Source: Paenibacillus donghaensis
GTDB taxonomy: Bacteria > Bacillota > Bacilli > Paenibacillales > Paenibacillaceae
DNA length: 64,000 nucleotides
Assembly (NCBI RefSeq): GCF_002192415.1
Contig: NZ_CP021780.1
Coordinates: forward strand, 1,922,001 to 1,986,000
Direction: 5' to 3'
Part shown: positions 36,678-45,295 of the stretch, piece by piece
How the letters are laid out: each line of letters starts with the position of its first letter
Position numbering within the stretch: position 1 is the first letter of the stretch
The notes under the pieces: generated by a model
What the model saw: only the letters and a program-made list of their open reading frames with translations
What the model was told of the DNA's origin: nothing
Databases searched by the model: none
Translations under genes and position numbers: made by a program

Positions 36678-37413
36678 ATGTTGAGTGAAGCAGTACCGCA
36701 TGATTTTGTGATGCAAGCTTGTACAGTCAGCATAACCGAGGGTACCTACAAAGGCTTCAAATCTATCGTGATGGAAAGTGAACAGATCCGGCTGGAAACC
36801 GTACCTCCTTTGGAATAGACAAGACCATCAGCCTTCCTGATCATGGCGAGGTGTGGTCACTTCCATGGGACTGCAGGATTGGAGAAATTTCAATGGTCAG
36901 CTCGGTCCGGAGTACACGGCTTCCCTATCAGTTCACGAGAGCCATCTCATTTTCTTCAGCAGATCGGATAAGGCTGGATTACCGCGCTGACAATTTAAGC
37001 GACCAACCAATCTCCTTTTTGTGGGTGCCTCATCCGCAAATCGCGGTCACGGAACCGACCCGTATTCTGCTCCCGGAGTCCATGGAGGAAATACTGTGTG
37101 TGTACGAAGGCCATTCGCTGAAGAATGGGGAGACGTATGCCTGGGATGATGTATCGCTGATTTCTCCTGTAGTTACCGGAGATGGCAGAAAGTTTTATTA
37201 CCGTGATAAAGTTCCGGAAGGCCGTTCGGGGCTATATGGTGAAATGAGCGGTAGCTTCTTAATCCTGACTGTTCCCCAGGACAAGGTTCCCTATTTGTCG
37301 TTAACAGTAACACCACGATGGCAGGGTGGAACGAGACGGCTAAAGAACTGATTGCAGATATTGCTTCTATTCGCGCAGTCCCTGTATATGAGCTTGTAAT
37401 TAGACCTGAGTAG
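36678..37413 (+). pseudogene. mutarotase-like gene remnant joined to a foreign C-terminal piece
   Basis: The start (MLSEAVPHDF then ITEGTYKGFKSIVMESEQIR) and most of the body match the intact gene at 26923. About 175 bases after LETVP are deleted, shifting the frame. Homology ends at KVPYL near 37294. The tail then reads, in another frame, TMAGWNETAKELIADIASIR and VPVYELVIRPE before a stop at 37411. That tail is not part of a mutarotase and looks like the end of an unrelated deleted gene. Confidence 0.75.
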
Positions 37414-37426
37414 AGCGATACGCTGT

Positions 37427-37452
37427 AGGAGTCACCGGTACCGGTGACTCCT
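37427..37452. terminator. 26-base perfect palindrome, probable bidirectional terminator
   Basis: AGGAGTCACCGGT followed directly by its reverse complement ACCGGTGACTCCT, lying between the mutarotase remnant and the 3' end of the minus-strand oxidoreductase. T richness on either side is modest (TGTTTGTGTT on the plus side). Confidence 0.5.
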
Positions 37453-37480
37453 GTTTGTGTTATGTAACAGGATTACTTTC

Positions 37481-38527
37481 CTATAACGTTACAGCACTCC
37501 CGAGAGTAGTGGCCTCTTCTATCGCTAATGACAGTCTTACATTTGTTAAAGCATCTGACAAGGAGTAGGATGAGATTCCCGTCCGTAAGTAGTCCGACAT
37601 ATTTAACAAGGATTGAGCCATACCTATTTCTTCATCAGATAGAGGGGAAGGATGAAAGGGATTCCGGAACAGACATTGCTGGCCTGCACGCAATTCATAG
37701 AGTGCGAGACTGTCCAAACTGCCCTCTTGTCCTCCTTGTATCCGTCTCATTTGGAGATATTCTGTTTCGTCGGTACCCAGACGGCGGATAATATCATTAT
37801 CCCGGATTTCACCATGTGAACCGCGGATCAGTACCCGGTTGGTTCGGAGTGGTGAGAAATATTGGGACCGTGTAAAATCAAGCACAGCGCTTTTGCCGGA
37901 TGGAAAAACCATAATAGCGATATCTTGCTGCTCCATCTTTAGGGTATCTTCAGCCTCTTTACCTCTGTATGAAAAGTCCATGATTGGCACCTCCAGCCGG
38001 CGGGCTGTGATTTCACATGATATTTCAGAAACAGAGAGCCATTTGCGGATCAGACTGATTCCATGGTAGCCATGCGCCACAGAGGCTTGAACATGGCACA
38101 CCTGGCCGAGATATCCGGCTTGGATTAATGCTGTTCTGGCCTGGTGGTGAGGATGAAGAGGATACTGCTCTGCAACCTGGATGGCAGGAGAATCAGCTAT
38201 GGGGAGGAGTGTCTCATAATCAAGAAGCGTTGCAGCAGTGGGAGTTTCGGCCAGTACCGGTATTTTTAAAGCGGCCAGTTCTAGTAGTAAAGAGACAGCG
38301 GCGTCCTTGGAAACCGCCAAGACCACAAAGTCGCAGTCAGCAGCAAGACTTTCTATAGAACTGTATACTGGAAGATTCCATTTGTCGATTAGATACTGAT
38401 ATTTGGACTGGTTACGGATCAATAAGCCGGTAACCTGAAATTGCTGCGGATGTTTTTGAGCCAGCGTCAAATAACAATTCGCTCTCCAGCCACTTCCGAT
38501 AATCCCAAAACGTATAGGTTTATTCAT
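37481..38527 (-). CDS. Gfo/Idh/MocA family NAD(P)-dependent oxidoreductase
   Basis: 348 aa from ATG 38527 (GAGGTG nine bases upstream; a GTG at 38539 is in frame). Rossmann motif IRFGIIGSGWRANCYL at the start, the AETPT loop, and the conserved EQYPLHPHHQAR region near the substrate site. It probably oxidises a sugar or polyol arising from the neighbouring hydrolases; the substrate is unknown. Two decayed paralogues (10234-10419 and 21549-21692) show the gene was once repeated in this region. Confidence 0.85.
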   Translation of the reverse strand: MNKPIRFGIIGSGWRANCYLTLAQKHPQQFQVTGLLIRNQSKYQYLIDKWNLPVYSSIESLAADCDFVVLAVSKDAAVSLLLELAALKIPVLAETPTAATLLDYETLLPIADSPAIQVAEQYPLHPHHQARTALIQAGYLGQVCHVQASVAHGYHGISLIRKWLSVSEISCEITARRLEVPIMDFSYRGKEAEDTLKMEQQDIAIMVFPSGKSAVLDFTRSQYFSPLRTNRVLIRGSHGEIRDNDIIRRLGTDETEYLQMRRIQGGQEGSLDSLALYELRAGQQCLFRNPFHPSPLSDEEIGMAQSLLNMSDYLRTGISSYSLSDALTNVRLSLAIEEATTLGSAVTL

Positions 38528-38769
38528 CGCAATAAACACCTCAATTTTTTACTTGTGATGTGTAGAGCGTAACATAAATAATTAATTTGGTCATTCCGAC
38601 GCGAAACGAATACTTTCGATAATGCATCTGTAGAAATACAGACATAGTCTCATTGGATAACAATCGGAGCAACCCATATTGGCAGGAGCCAAAGCGTGGC
38701 CAATTATGTTTACAGTGTGGGTGCATGCGATCGTACCCAAGGGAATTTTTTCGGTCGGACTCCGATAAA

Positions 38770-38806
38770 TCTGCTGCTGGAGCAAGTAAGAAGCAGCAGA
38801 CTTTTT
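38770..38806 (+). terminator. terminator hairpin
   Basis: TCTGCTGCT / AGCAGCAGA (38770-38778 and 38792-38800) followed by CTTTTT. Confidence 0.55.
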
Positions 38807-38867
38807 CATCCCTTGTGGAAAATAAGGGCGGATAGTTTTTTGACATCGTATCGTGTTCATAACCTTA

Positions 38868-38903
38868 CACGACAGCATGAATTTTATGTTGTCGTGTTTT
38901 TTT
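38868..38903 (+). terminator. terminator hairpin with long T run
   Basis: CACGACAGCAT pairs with ATGTTGTCGTG (one G-T pair) and is followed by seven T residues, a strong intrinsic terminator on the plus strand. Confidence 0.7.
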
Positions 38904-39030
38904 AATTTTTAATATGAAGGGATTCTTAGTTGAAGCCGTGAGCCCCCGAAATATGGCTTCGCGCCTGTTCATCGTTCTCATAACCACTACATCACTCTAA
39001 CGGCAGACGTTAGAGCCATGCAGACAAAAA

Positions 39031-39055
39031 GCAGCCGATCATGACGATCGGCTGC
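39031..39055 (-). terminator. terminator of the arabinoside importer operon
   Basis: Perfect stem GCAGCCGATC / GATCGGCTGC (39031-39040, 39046-39055), with AAAAA on its left, which reads as a T run for the minus-strand operon ending at 39217. The 160 bases between show no gene. Confidence 0.65.
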
Positions 39056-39216
39056 TTCATGTTGATCTAAGGTGCAGATACGCAAATTCTTCTGAATTAC
39101 CTACCCGTCACATATCGGTGAACCGCCACACCGGCAAGTGGCTTCCCACTCTGCGGCCGCTGCACACGATTGCGCCAATCCAACCAACGTTGACCGGCCA
39201 CGGCAGGCTGAGATTG

Positions 39217-40028
39217 CTACCCTTTGATGCCGGTAAAGGCTACTCCTTTGACGATTTTCTTCTGGAAGATCAGAAACAGCAGCATTGCCGGCAAAGAAGA
39301 CAACATGCTGACAGCCATTGGAGTTACATAGTCCACCGTAAAGGAACTCAGCAGGGTAGGAATCCCTACGGGCAACGTAAATTTGTTCATATCGGTAATA
39401 ACCAGGAACGGCCAGAGAAAGCTGTTCCAGGATTGTAGGAAGGCCAGAATGCCCAGCGCAAACATCGAGGAGGCGCTGATCGGCAGAATAAGTTTGCGGA
39501 AGATCAGGAACTTGCCCGCTCCCTCAATCTCGGCACTTTCGATCAGCTCATCCGGGATGGCATCCATAAACGTCTTGAGCACAATTACGGTGAATGGCGC
39601 CGCCGCACCGGGAACGATCAGCACGGTCAATGTATTGAGCAGATGCAGATTCTTGGCAACCTGAAACTGGGAGACAGCAATTACCTCCAGTGGAATCAGC
39701 AGTCCGGCCAGAATCAGCAGGTAGATCCATTTGCCTCCAGGCACATTCAGCTTGGACAACGCATACGCGGTCAACGAGCAGAGCGTCAGCACCAGCAGTG
39801 TATGAAGGCTCGCTACAATAAGACTGTTACCCAGCCAGCGCAGGAGCAGCGTATCCGACAAGATACCAGAGAGCGTGTCCAGCGAGTAGGGGGCGCAAAC
39901 CAGTCGCTGAAGGAACGGATTTGGCTGGCGTCCTGTTTGAGGGCGATAATGCACATCCAGGCAATTGGCAGCAGAAACAGAAGTGTAGCCAGTATCGCCA
40001 GTATAACGGTCCATACCCTTGTTTTCAT
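39217..40028 (-). pseudogene. sugar ABC transporter permease (MalG type), one-base frameshift
   Basis: The true start is ATG 40028 (MKTRVWTVILAILATLLFLL, then DWFAPP), overlapping the upstream permease by four bases. After APP the frame must move by one base at a G5 run on the plus strand (39889-39893) to continue with YSLDTLSG and the rest of a normal permease: LIPLEVIAVSQFQ, EAA loop IESAEIEGAGKFLIFRKLIL, C-terminal GVAFTGIKG. Adding one base gives a full 270-residue protein. Either recent inactivation or a homopolymer error. Everything else is well conserved. Confidence 0.8.
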
Positions 40029-40924
40029 TGGATACCTCCTTCGCTTCTCCCCCGCAGCCGAAGCTGGATAAGTGCCAGGGCCAACAGAATGATGAATAAT
40101 GGAACGGACATTGAAACAGAATAGCCCAGCCGGTCATTCATGAAGCCCTGTTCGTAAATGTATTGGATAATCGGCTTGGTTGTGTTGTTCGGCCCGCCTT
40201 TGGTCATATAATAGATCTGTGGGAAAATCTTATAGGACGCAATGATCTGCAGCATTATAATGACACCCATAATCGAGCGGAGCTGGGGAAGGGTGACGTA
40301 TATAAACCGCTGAAGGGGGGTTGCCCCGTCCAGCGCAGCTGCTTCATACAAGCTGTCCGGAATATCCTGCAGCGCAGCTAGAAACAGCAGCATGTTAGTT
40401 CCCACCGTCCACCACAAAGTTACCAGGGTGATGGCCAGCCAGGCGGTGGGCGTATTGCCTAGCCAGTCAATATTGCTGCCCTGCGGCAGCACATGAACAT
40501 AGCGGAGCAGCGTGTTGACCAGCCCGATCGATGGATTGAAGATATAGGTTCCCAAATAGGAGACCACCGTGACCGACAGCACCGTTGGCAGGAAGAACCC
40601 TGTCCGGAAGAACGTTTTCCAGCGTGTGCCCAGATTGCAGAGCAGGGCAGTCCCCAGCGCCAGTACTACCATCAACGGCGTAGAGATGAACACGAAGAGA
40701 CTAGAGTGCCCAAGAGAAGACCAGAACATTTCATCTTTCAGCAAATATTGATAATTATGCAGCCCAACGAATGAGATTGGACCGGTAATCCCCCATTTGT
40801 GCAGACTCATATAGAAGCCGTAGAGAATCGGCCAGAGCGTAAATACCAGATAAACCAGCATAAAAGGCAGGATGTAGATTAAGTAGCCGTACCGCCGTTT
40901 GAGGTTCAGTCTGTTATGCGGCAT
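40025..40924 (-). CDS. sugar ABC transporter permease (MalF/UgpA type)
   Basis: 299 aa. Six membrane segments (YLIYILPFMLVYLVFTLWPI first), EAA loop region YEAAALDGATPLQRFIYVTL. It sits between the binding protein and the second permease. No ATPase gene is nearby, as usual for CUT1 importers in this group. Confidence 0.9.
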   Translation of the reverse strand: MPHNRLNLKRRYGYLIYILPFMLVYLVFTLWPILYGFYMSLHKWGITGPISFVGLHNYQYLLKDEMFWSSLGHSSLFVFISTPLMVVLALGTALLCNLGTRWKTFFRTGFFLPTVLSVTVVSYLGTYIFNPSIGLVNTLLRYVHVLPQGSNIDWLGNTPTAWLAITLVTLWWTVGTNMLLFLAALQDIPDSLYEAAALDGATPLQRFIYVTLPQLRSIMGVIIMLQIIASYKIFPQIYYMTKGGPNNTTKPIIQYIYEQGFMNDRLGYSVSMSVPLFIILLALALIQLRLRGRSEGGIQ

Positions 40925-40940
40925 GTTCCTGTCTCCTTCT

Positions 40941-42215
40941 TCAATAGCTTAGCTGAAAGTTAAGATCAGCTGTCAGTTCCTCATAACCTTGCTGCGGCGT
41001 ATACTTGCCCCTCCAGACCGACTCCATAAGCGGAGACAGCAGATTCTCATAGATTCCGAAAATATCCTTCTGTGGCTCCACGTATTGTAATTGTCCGGCT
41101 AACCTGGTATATAGGTCACGGAAGGGCATATCCAGATACGCTTTTGAGGTCCAGATTTTGGTGTCGACGGGAACATGCCCTGCTTTGGCCCATTCTAGGC
41201 CGTTTTCATTAAAAAATTTAATAAATTGAGCCGCTCCCGTCTGTTTGCTCGTCTCCATCACATTGGAGGGCACGATCAGTACGTGAGATCCGCCGTAATA
41301 CAACTCTTGGTCATTCCAGAGATTAGGGATAGCTGCGGCTCCCAGCGAAGGAACCTGGTCCATAAACTTGCTCGTCGCCCACACTCCAGTAATGATGATT
41401 GCCGCCCGGCCGCTGACAAAGGTCTGTGTGAAATCTGTATCATCCGGCAGAATGTAAGGATGATTGAACAGCTTACTTTCCATCCCCGCGCTTGTGTAGA
41501 AAGCTTTGCGGTTAATATCGGCAGCGCTGAAATCGGCATTCAGCAGGCCGGTTCCGCCGTTCTGCGCATACCAGGTGTTCCACAAATACCAATGCTCGGC
41601 GCTTTTGGAATAGGTCGGCAGCGCCAGCGGATATTGTCCCTTCGGTTGCACTGCCGCGATTTTATCCAGAAACTCCAGAAACCCCGCCTCCGAACGCTCA
41701 AATACAGGTTGTCCCGCGGGATCAAGCACTCCAGCTCGGTCAAGTAGATCCTTGTTGTAGAACATCACTACAGGATGGGTATCGATCGGGCTGCCATAAT
41801 AACGTTCGTCTTCCTTCACGAGGGACAGCGCCAAGGGGTTGTAGTCCTGCCACGGAATGCCCGCTGTGTGTGCGGCGTCGGTCAGATCCAGCGTCAGGTC
41901 CTTTGCCCTTAGAAAAGAATAAAAGGAGTTGCGGGCAACCGCCAGCTCGGGACCGGCGTCGGAAGCTATGCCGTTGGACAGCTTGGCGTTGTAATCATCC
42001 CACTTGAACACGGATACTTTCACACGGTAGTCTTGGCTCACGGCATTGAACCGGTCCACGATCTCATTGAAATAGTCTCCGTCGCCCCCGGTGAGTGGAT
42101 GCCATAGATGAATCACTTCTTTTTCCTTAGCAGCGTGTGTCCCGCTACCGGCACAGCCAGTCAGCAATGCGATCAGGAACACGCCTGCCGCCATAAGCAT
42201 TAGCTTTCGTTTCAT
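40941..42215 (-). CDS. sugar-binding lipoprotein of a CUT1 ABC importer
   Basis: 424 aa. Signal with lipobox LLTGC, Cys at about 21, and the typical family 1 binding-protein start IHLWHPLTGGDGDYFNEIVDRF. The usual length, with the conserved GRAAIIITGVWATSKF region. It is cotranscribed with GH51, suggesting arabinose-containing oligosaccharides (arabinan or arabinoxylan) as ligand. Confidence 0.88.
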   Translation of the reverse strand: MKRKLMLMAAGVFLIALLTGCAGSGTHAAKEKEVIHLWHPLTGGDGDYFNEIVDRFNAVSQDYRVKVSVFKWDDYNAKLSNGIASDAGPELAVARNSFYSFLRAKDLTLDLTDAAHTAGIPWQDYNPLALSLVKEDERYYGSPIDTHPVVMFYNKDLLDRAGVLDPAGQPVFERSEAGFLEFLDKIAAVQPKGQYPLALPTYSKSAEHWYLWNTWYAQNGGTGLLNADFSAADINRKAFYTSAGMESKLFNHPYILPDDTDFTQTFVSGRAAIIITGVWATSKFMDQVPSLGAAAIPNLWNDQELYYGGSHVLIVPSNVMETSKQTGAAQFIKFFNENGLEWAKAGHVPVDTKIWTSKAYLDMPFRDLYTRLAGQLQYVEPQKDIFGIYENLLSPLMESVWRGKYTPQQGYEELTADLNFQLSY

Positions 42216-42236
42216 CCTAACACCCCTTGGGCTGTA

Positions 42237-43751
42237 TTATTTAATCCGGTAACGCAGCATGTTCCACGATAACGGTTCCAGAGATAGTTGCCCGGCCTCT
42301 TTTGCCCGTTCTTTCTCGGTAGGCAGTACACGCTTAGGATCCGCCAATGTATTCACCGCATAGACATCACTATTCTCCAGAGCAATATGTTGGATCATAT
42401 CCAGCTGGCCGAAGGAGCGGAAGTCGCACTGGATATCGAGACGCTCTTTGAGCGATTTGTTGATTGCAAATACAGTCAGCTCGGTTTCATCCTCGTTCAG
42501 CACCGCGACGGCATCCAGCAGAGGCACGTCTGTGAAATCCCTGCTGTCATATTTCGGCGATTCTATAACTCCCTGGATGGCCGTACCCCGCCCATATTTT
42601 GAAGTATAATAAATCGGATAGAAAATGGTATTCTTCCACAGCTGGCCGTTCTTATCGGTCATAATCGGAGCCAACACATTGACCAATTGGGCATATGCTG
42701 CGATTTTGACCCGGTCGCTGTTCCGCAGCAGGGCTATCAACATAGCTCCGGCCACAAGCGCATCCTCAAAGTTATACGGTTCTTCCAGAAGCTTCGGCGC
42801 AATCGGCCAGTCCTCGCCACGGTCGCGGATAGAAGCCATATCATCCTTACGGGTATGGTACCAGACGTTCCACTCATCCAGTGAGATGTGAATGTCATTC
42901 TTGGACTTGTTCTTCACCTTCATGTAATCTATCAAACTGCCAATCGATTTGATATAATCATCAAAGGCAAGGGTCTTTGCAAGGAAATTCGCCGTATCCT
43001 GCTCCACGTTAAGATAATACTGGTGTAAGGATAAATAATCGATAAAGGGATGCGCTTCCTGGATCAGAGTCTGTTCCCACTCCCCAAAAGTCGGATACTC
43101 CTGACCCGCGCTGCCTGCAGCAACCACTTGAATGCTGCCATCCTGACGTTTCATCGCTTTGGCTGTTTCTCTTGCAACACGCGCATACTCGAATGGTGTC
43201 TGCTGACCTACCTGCCATACCCCGTCCAATTCATTACCTATTGCCCAGGTTTTGATGCGGTGGGGTTTTTTGTAGCCGTGGGAGACACGCAGATCACTAT
43301 AATAAGTTCCGGATTCGCGATTGCAGTAGTCCAGCAGATTCAGCGCATCCAGAATGCCTCTTGTGCCTACATTGACTGTCATCATCGCTTCGGCACCGAC
43401 CTTGTTCAGCCAGTCCATATATTCGTTAGTCCCGATCTGGTTGGTCTCTATACATTTCCACGCCAGGTCCGGTTTACGCGGGCGCGTATCTCTTGGCCCC
43501 ACGCCATCCTCCCATACATAAGTAGCAACGAAGTTGCCACCGGGCAGGCGAATCATTGGAACGTTAAGCTCATTAACCGCATCGATAACATCCTGGCGGA
43601 AGCCGTCGCTGTCAGCTGTAGGATCTTCCGGATCATAAAGCCCCCCGTAAACACAACGTCCCAGATTCTCCACGAAAGAGCCATAAATCCGGTTGTCAAT
43701 TTTGGAAATAACATAATCCTTGTCAAATACAAATCTCGCCTTGTTGCTCAT
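42237..43751 (-). CDS. GH51 alpha-L-arabinofuranosidase
   Basis: 504 aa, the usual length of intracellular GH51 enzymes, no signal peptide. N-terminal FVENLGRCVYGGLYDPE and VPMIRLPGGNF are diagnostic. The acid/base is E174 in WAIGNELDG, and the nucleophile Glu is in SLDEWNVWYH. The C-terminal beta-sandwich follows. It removes terminal arabinofuranose from imported oligosaccharides. Flanked by the MFS gene (21 bases upstream) and the binding protein (21 bases downstream) in one operon. Confidence 0.93.
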   Translation of the reverse strand: MSNKARFVFDKDYVISKIDNRIYGSFVENLGRCVYGGLYDPEDPTADSDGFRQDVIDAVNELNVPMIRLPGGNFVATYVWEDGVGPRDTRPRKPDLAWKCIETNQIGTNEYMDWLNKVGAEAMMTVNVGTRGILDALNLLDYCNRESGTYYSDLRVSHGYKKPHRIKTWAIGNELDGVWQVGQQTPFEYARVARETAKAMKRQDGSIQVVAAGSAGQEYPTFGEWEQTLIQEAHPFIDYLSLHQYYLNVEQDTANFLAKTLAFDDYIKSIGSLIDYMKVKNKSKNDIHISLDEWNVWYHTRKDDMASIRDRGEDWPIAPKLLEEPYNFEDALVAGAMLIALLRNSDRVKIAAYAQLVNVLAPIMTDKNGQLWKNTIFYPIYYTSKYGRGTAIQGVIESPKYDSRDFTDVPLLDAVAVLNEDETELTVFAINKSLKERLDIQCDFRSFGQLDMIQHIALENSDVYAVNTLADPKRVLPTEKERAKEAGQLSLEPLSWNMLRYRIK

Positions 43752-43772
43752 TATTCATCCACTCCGTTTCTC

Positions 43773-45095
43773 TTATTTGGACTTCAGTCCGTTCTTCAGT
43801 TGAATCTCTTGCTGTGCCGTCTTCAGCTTGGGGCTCCTCAGCGTTGCCAGCAGCAGACCGGCCATCAGTTGTACGCCGACAATGAAGAATAGTCCCATTT
43901 GGGTGCTGCCGGTAAGGTCAATCAGATACCCGAACAGATAAGGGCCGACGAAGCCGCCCAGATTGCCGACACCGTTAATGAGTCCTGTCGCTGCCCCAAT
44001 CGCCGCCGAGCTGATTACTATAGAAGGAATCGTCCAGAATACCGGGCTGAATCCACCCCAGATTCCTTGGGCAATCAAGATAAAGGCAATAGAAACAAAC
44101 GGTGCTCCTCCGGTCAGTGCGGAGACAGCCAGGGCAATGCCGCAAATAATCAGAATGGAAGCAGCATGCCATTTCCGCTCGCCCGTACGGTCCGAGTGTC
44201 CGGATACAATAAACATAACAAGTAATCCGAGCAGTGGAGCGATCGTGGATAAGATGCCGACGAGGGTGTAGCTGGACCCGGTCACCGAACTGGCAATGGT
44301 TGGCCACCAGATGCTCAGGCCATAGTTAAACATGTTGTTGAGCAGGAACACGGCGGTCAGCAGCCAGACGAATTTGTTCTTCAGCACCAGGCCCATGCCG
44401 CCCTTGCTGCCACTCTGATCTGCACTTGCAGCATCGCTGGCAAATTCAGCCTCCAGATATGCCTTCTCCTTCTCGCTGAGAAATTTCGCCTGTGCAGGCG
44501 TTTCAGCGATTAGCACGATCCAGAAGAATACGCCGATCAGTACCGGGATACCTTGGAACACAAACAGCATCTTCCATGAAAATGTGTCCACCAGAAAGCC
44601 TGAAAGCGGCCCCACAATAAAATTGGACACGGTGGCCCCAATCGACCAGTAGCCGATGGCGCGTGCGCGCTCACGCTGCGGAAACCACTTGCCAATCAGG
44701 ATCAGCGCCGTCGGATACAGCATGCTTTGGCTCAGTCCCAGCAGGAAGCGCATGGTCAGAAGCTGTCCTCCGCTCTGGATGAAGCCCATCGAGATGCATA
44801 CAAGCCCCCACGCCACCATGGAGATGGTAATGATCTTCTTGGCGCTGACCTTCTGGGCCAGATGGCCGCCAGGAATCTGGAGCAGAAGATATCCAATGAA
44901 GAATATACCTCCCACCAGACCGGAAATCGTCGCCGACAAGTTGAAAGATTGGCTCATTCCGTCGAAAGCGTAGCCAATGTTGTTGCGGCAGATCAGTGCC
45001 AACAGATACATCACGGCCAGCATTGGGATAATTCGGGTAAATCGTTTGCGGTCGGCCCAGCTTTGGGCAGCGGCCTGACCTTGAGCTGCATCCAT
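43773..45095 (-). CDS. MFS transporter (ACS-like family)
   Basis: 440 aa, twelve predicted membrane segments with a long central loop near 205-225 (AKFLSEKEKAYLEAEFASDA). Features of the anion:cation symporter branch: NIGYAFDGMSQSFNLSA near the start and GKWFPQRERARAIG in the second cytoplasmic loop. Members often carry sugar acids or similar organic anions. ATG 45095 has GGGGATGACGT upstream. First gene of the GH51 operon, so a free sugar or uronate is a plausible substrate. Confidence 0.85.
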   Translation of the reverse strand: MDAAQGQAAAQSWADRKRFTRIIPMLAVMYLLALICRNNIGYAFDGMSQSFNLSATISGLVGGIFFIGYLLLQIPGGHLAQKVSAKKIITISMVAWGLVCISMGFIQSGGQLLTMRFLLGLSQSMLYPTALILIGKWFPQRERARAIGYWSIGATVSNFIVGPLSGFLVDTFSWKMLFVFQGIPVLIGVFFWIVLIAETPAQAKFLSEKEKAYLEAEFASDAASADQSGSKGGMGLVLKNKFVWLLTAVFLLNNMFNYGLSIWWPTIASSVTGSSYTLVGILSTIAPLLGLLVMFIVSGHSDRTGERKWHAASILIICGIALAVSALTGGAPFVSIAFILIAQGIWGGFSPVFWTIPSIVISSAAIGAATGLINGVGNLGGFVGPYLFGYLIDLTGSTQMGLFFIVGVQLMAGLLLATLRSPKLKTAQQEIQLKNGLKSK

Positions 45096-45119
45096 TACGT
45101 CATCCCCTTCATTTCTTTT

Positions 45120-45163
45120 GTATTTTAGATATAACTAAAATACTTCATGTATAACTAAAATAC
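45120..45163 (-). promoter_or_regulatory. repeat operator of the MFS/GH51 operon
   Basis: Three copies of the 9-mer CTAAAATAC / GTATTTTAG: inverted at 45120-45128 and 45135-45143, and again direct at 45155-45163, with ATAA before two of them. They sit from about the predicted transcription start to just before the ribosome binding site, as expected for a repressor. The winged-helix protein at 45296-46204 is the obvious candidate. Confidence 0.55.
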
Positions 45164-45169
45164 AACCAG

Positions 45170-45199
45170 ATTATAAAACAAATCTGGAAGCGTTGTCAA
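45170..45199 (-). promoter_or_regulatory. sigma-A promoter and overlapping cre site of the MFS/GH51 operon
   Basis: On the minus strand, TTGACA (45199-45194), 18 bases, TATAAT (45175-45170): a near-consensus promoter. The plus-strand sequence TGGAAGCGTTGTCA at 45185-45198 fits the CcpA cre pattern TGNAANCGNNNNCA exactly and covers the -35 box, predicting carbon catabolite repression. Confidence 0.7.
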
Positions 45200-45234
45200 C
45201 AGGGTTTGTCGAATTGACAACTGGCACAACAAAA

Positions 45235-45262
45235 AAGCCTGCGTCAAACTAGCCGCAGGCTT
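45235..45262 (-). terminator. terminator of the winged-helix regulator gene
   Basis: AAGCCTGCG / CGCAGGCTT stem with a T run on the minus strand, 34 bases past the stop of the regulator, separating it from the MFS operon promoter. Confidence 0.75.
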
Positions 45263-45295
45263 GGTGTTTATGCTTCCAGAGAAAAATATCAAATG

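Larger units (their letters stand above)
38528..39030. other. non-coding stretch with two plus-strand terminators
   Basis: About 500 bases between the oxidoreductase start and the terminator of the minus-strand importer. No convincing gene: the short plus-strand frames lack ribosome binding sites and known motifs. It holds two hairpin/T-run structures (38770-38806 and 38868-38903), both oriented for plus-strand transcripts although no plus-strand gene lies upstream for over 1 kb. It may encode a small RNA or be the residue of a deleted gene. Confidence 0.35.

Noticed and set aside
38653..38905. Short plus-strand frames of 60-69 codons, one with a C-x-x-C pair
   Set aside because: No ribosome binding site, no known motif, and the frames run through two terminator hairpins.
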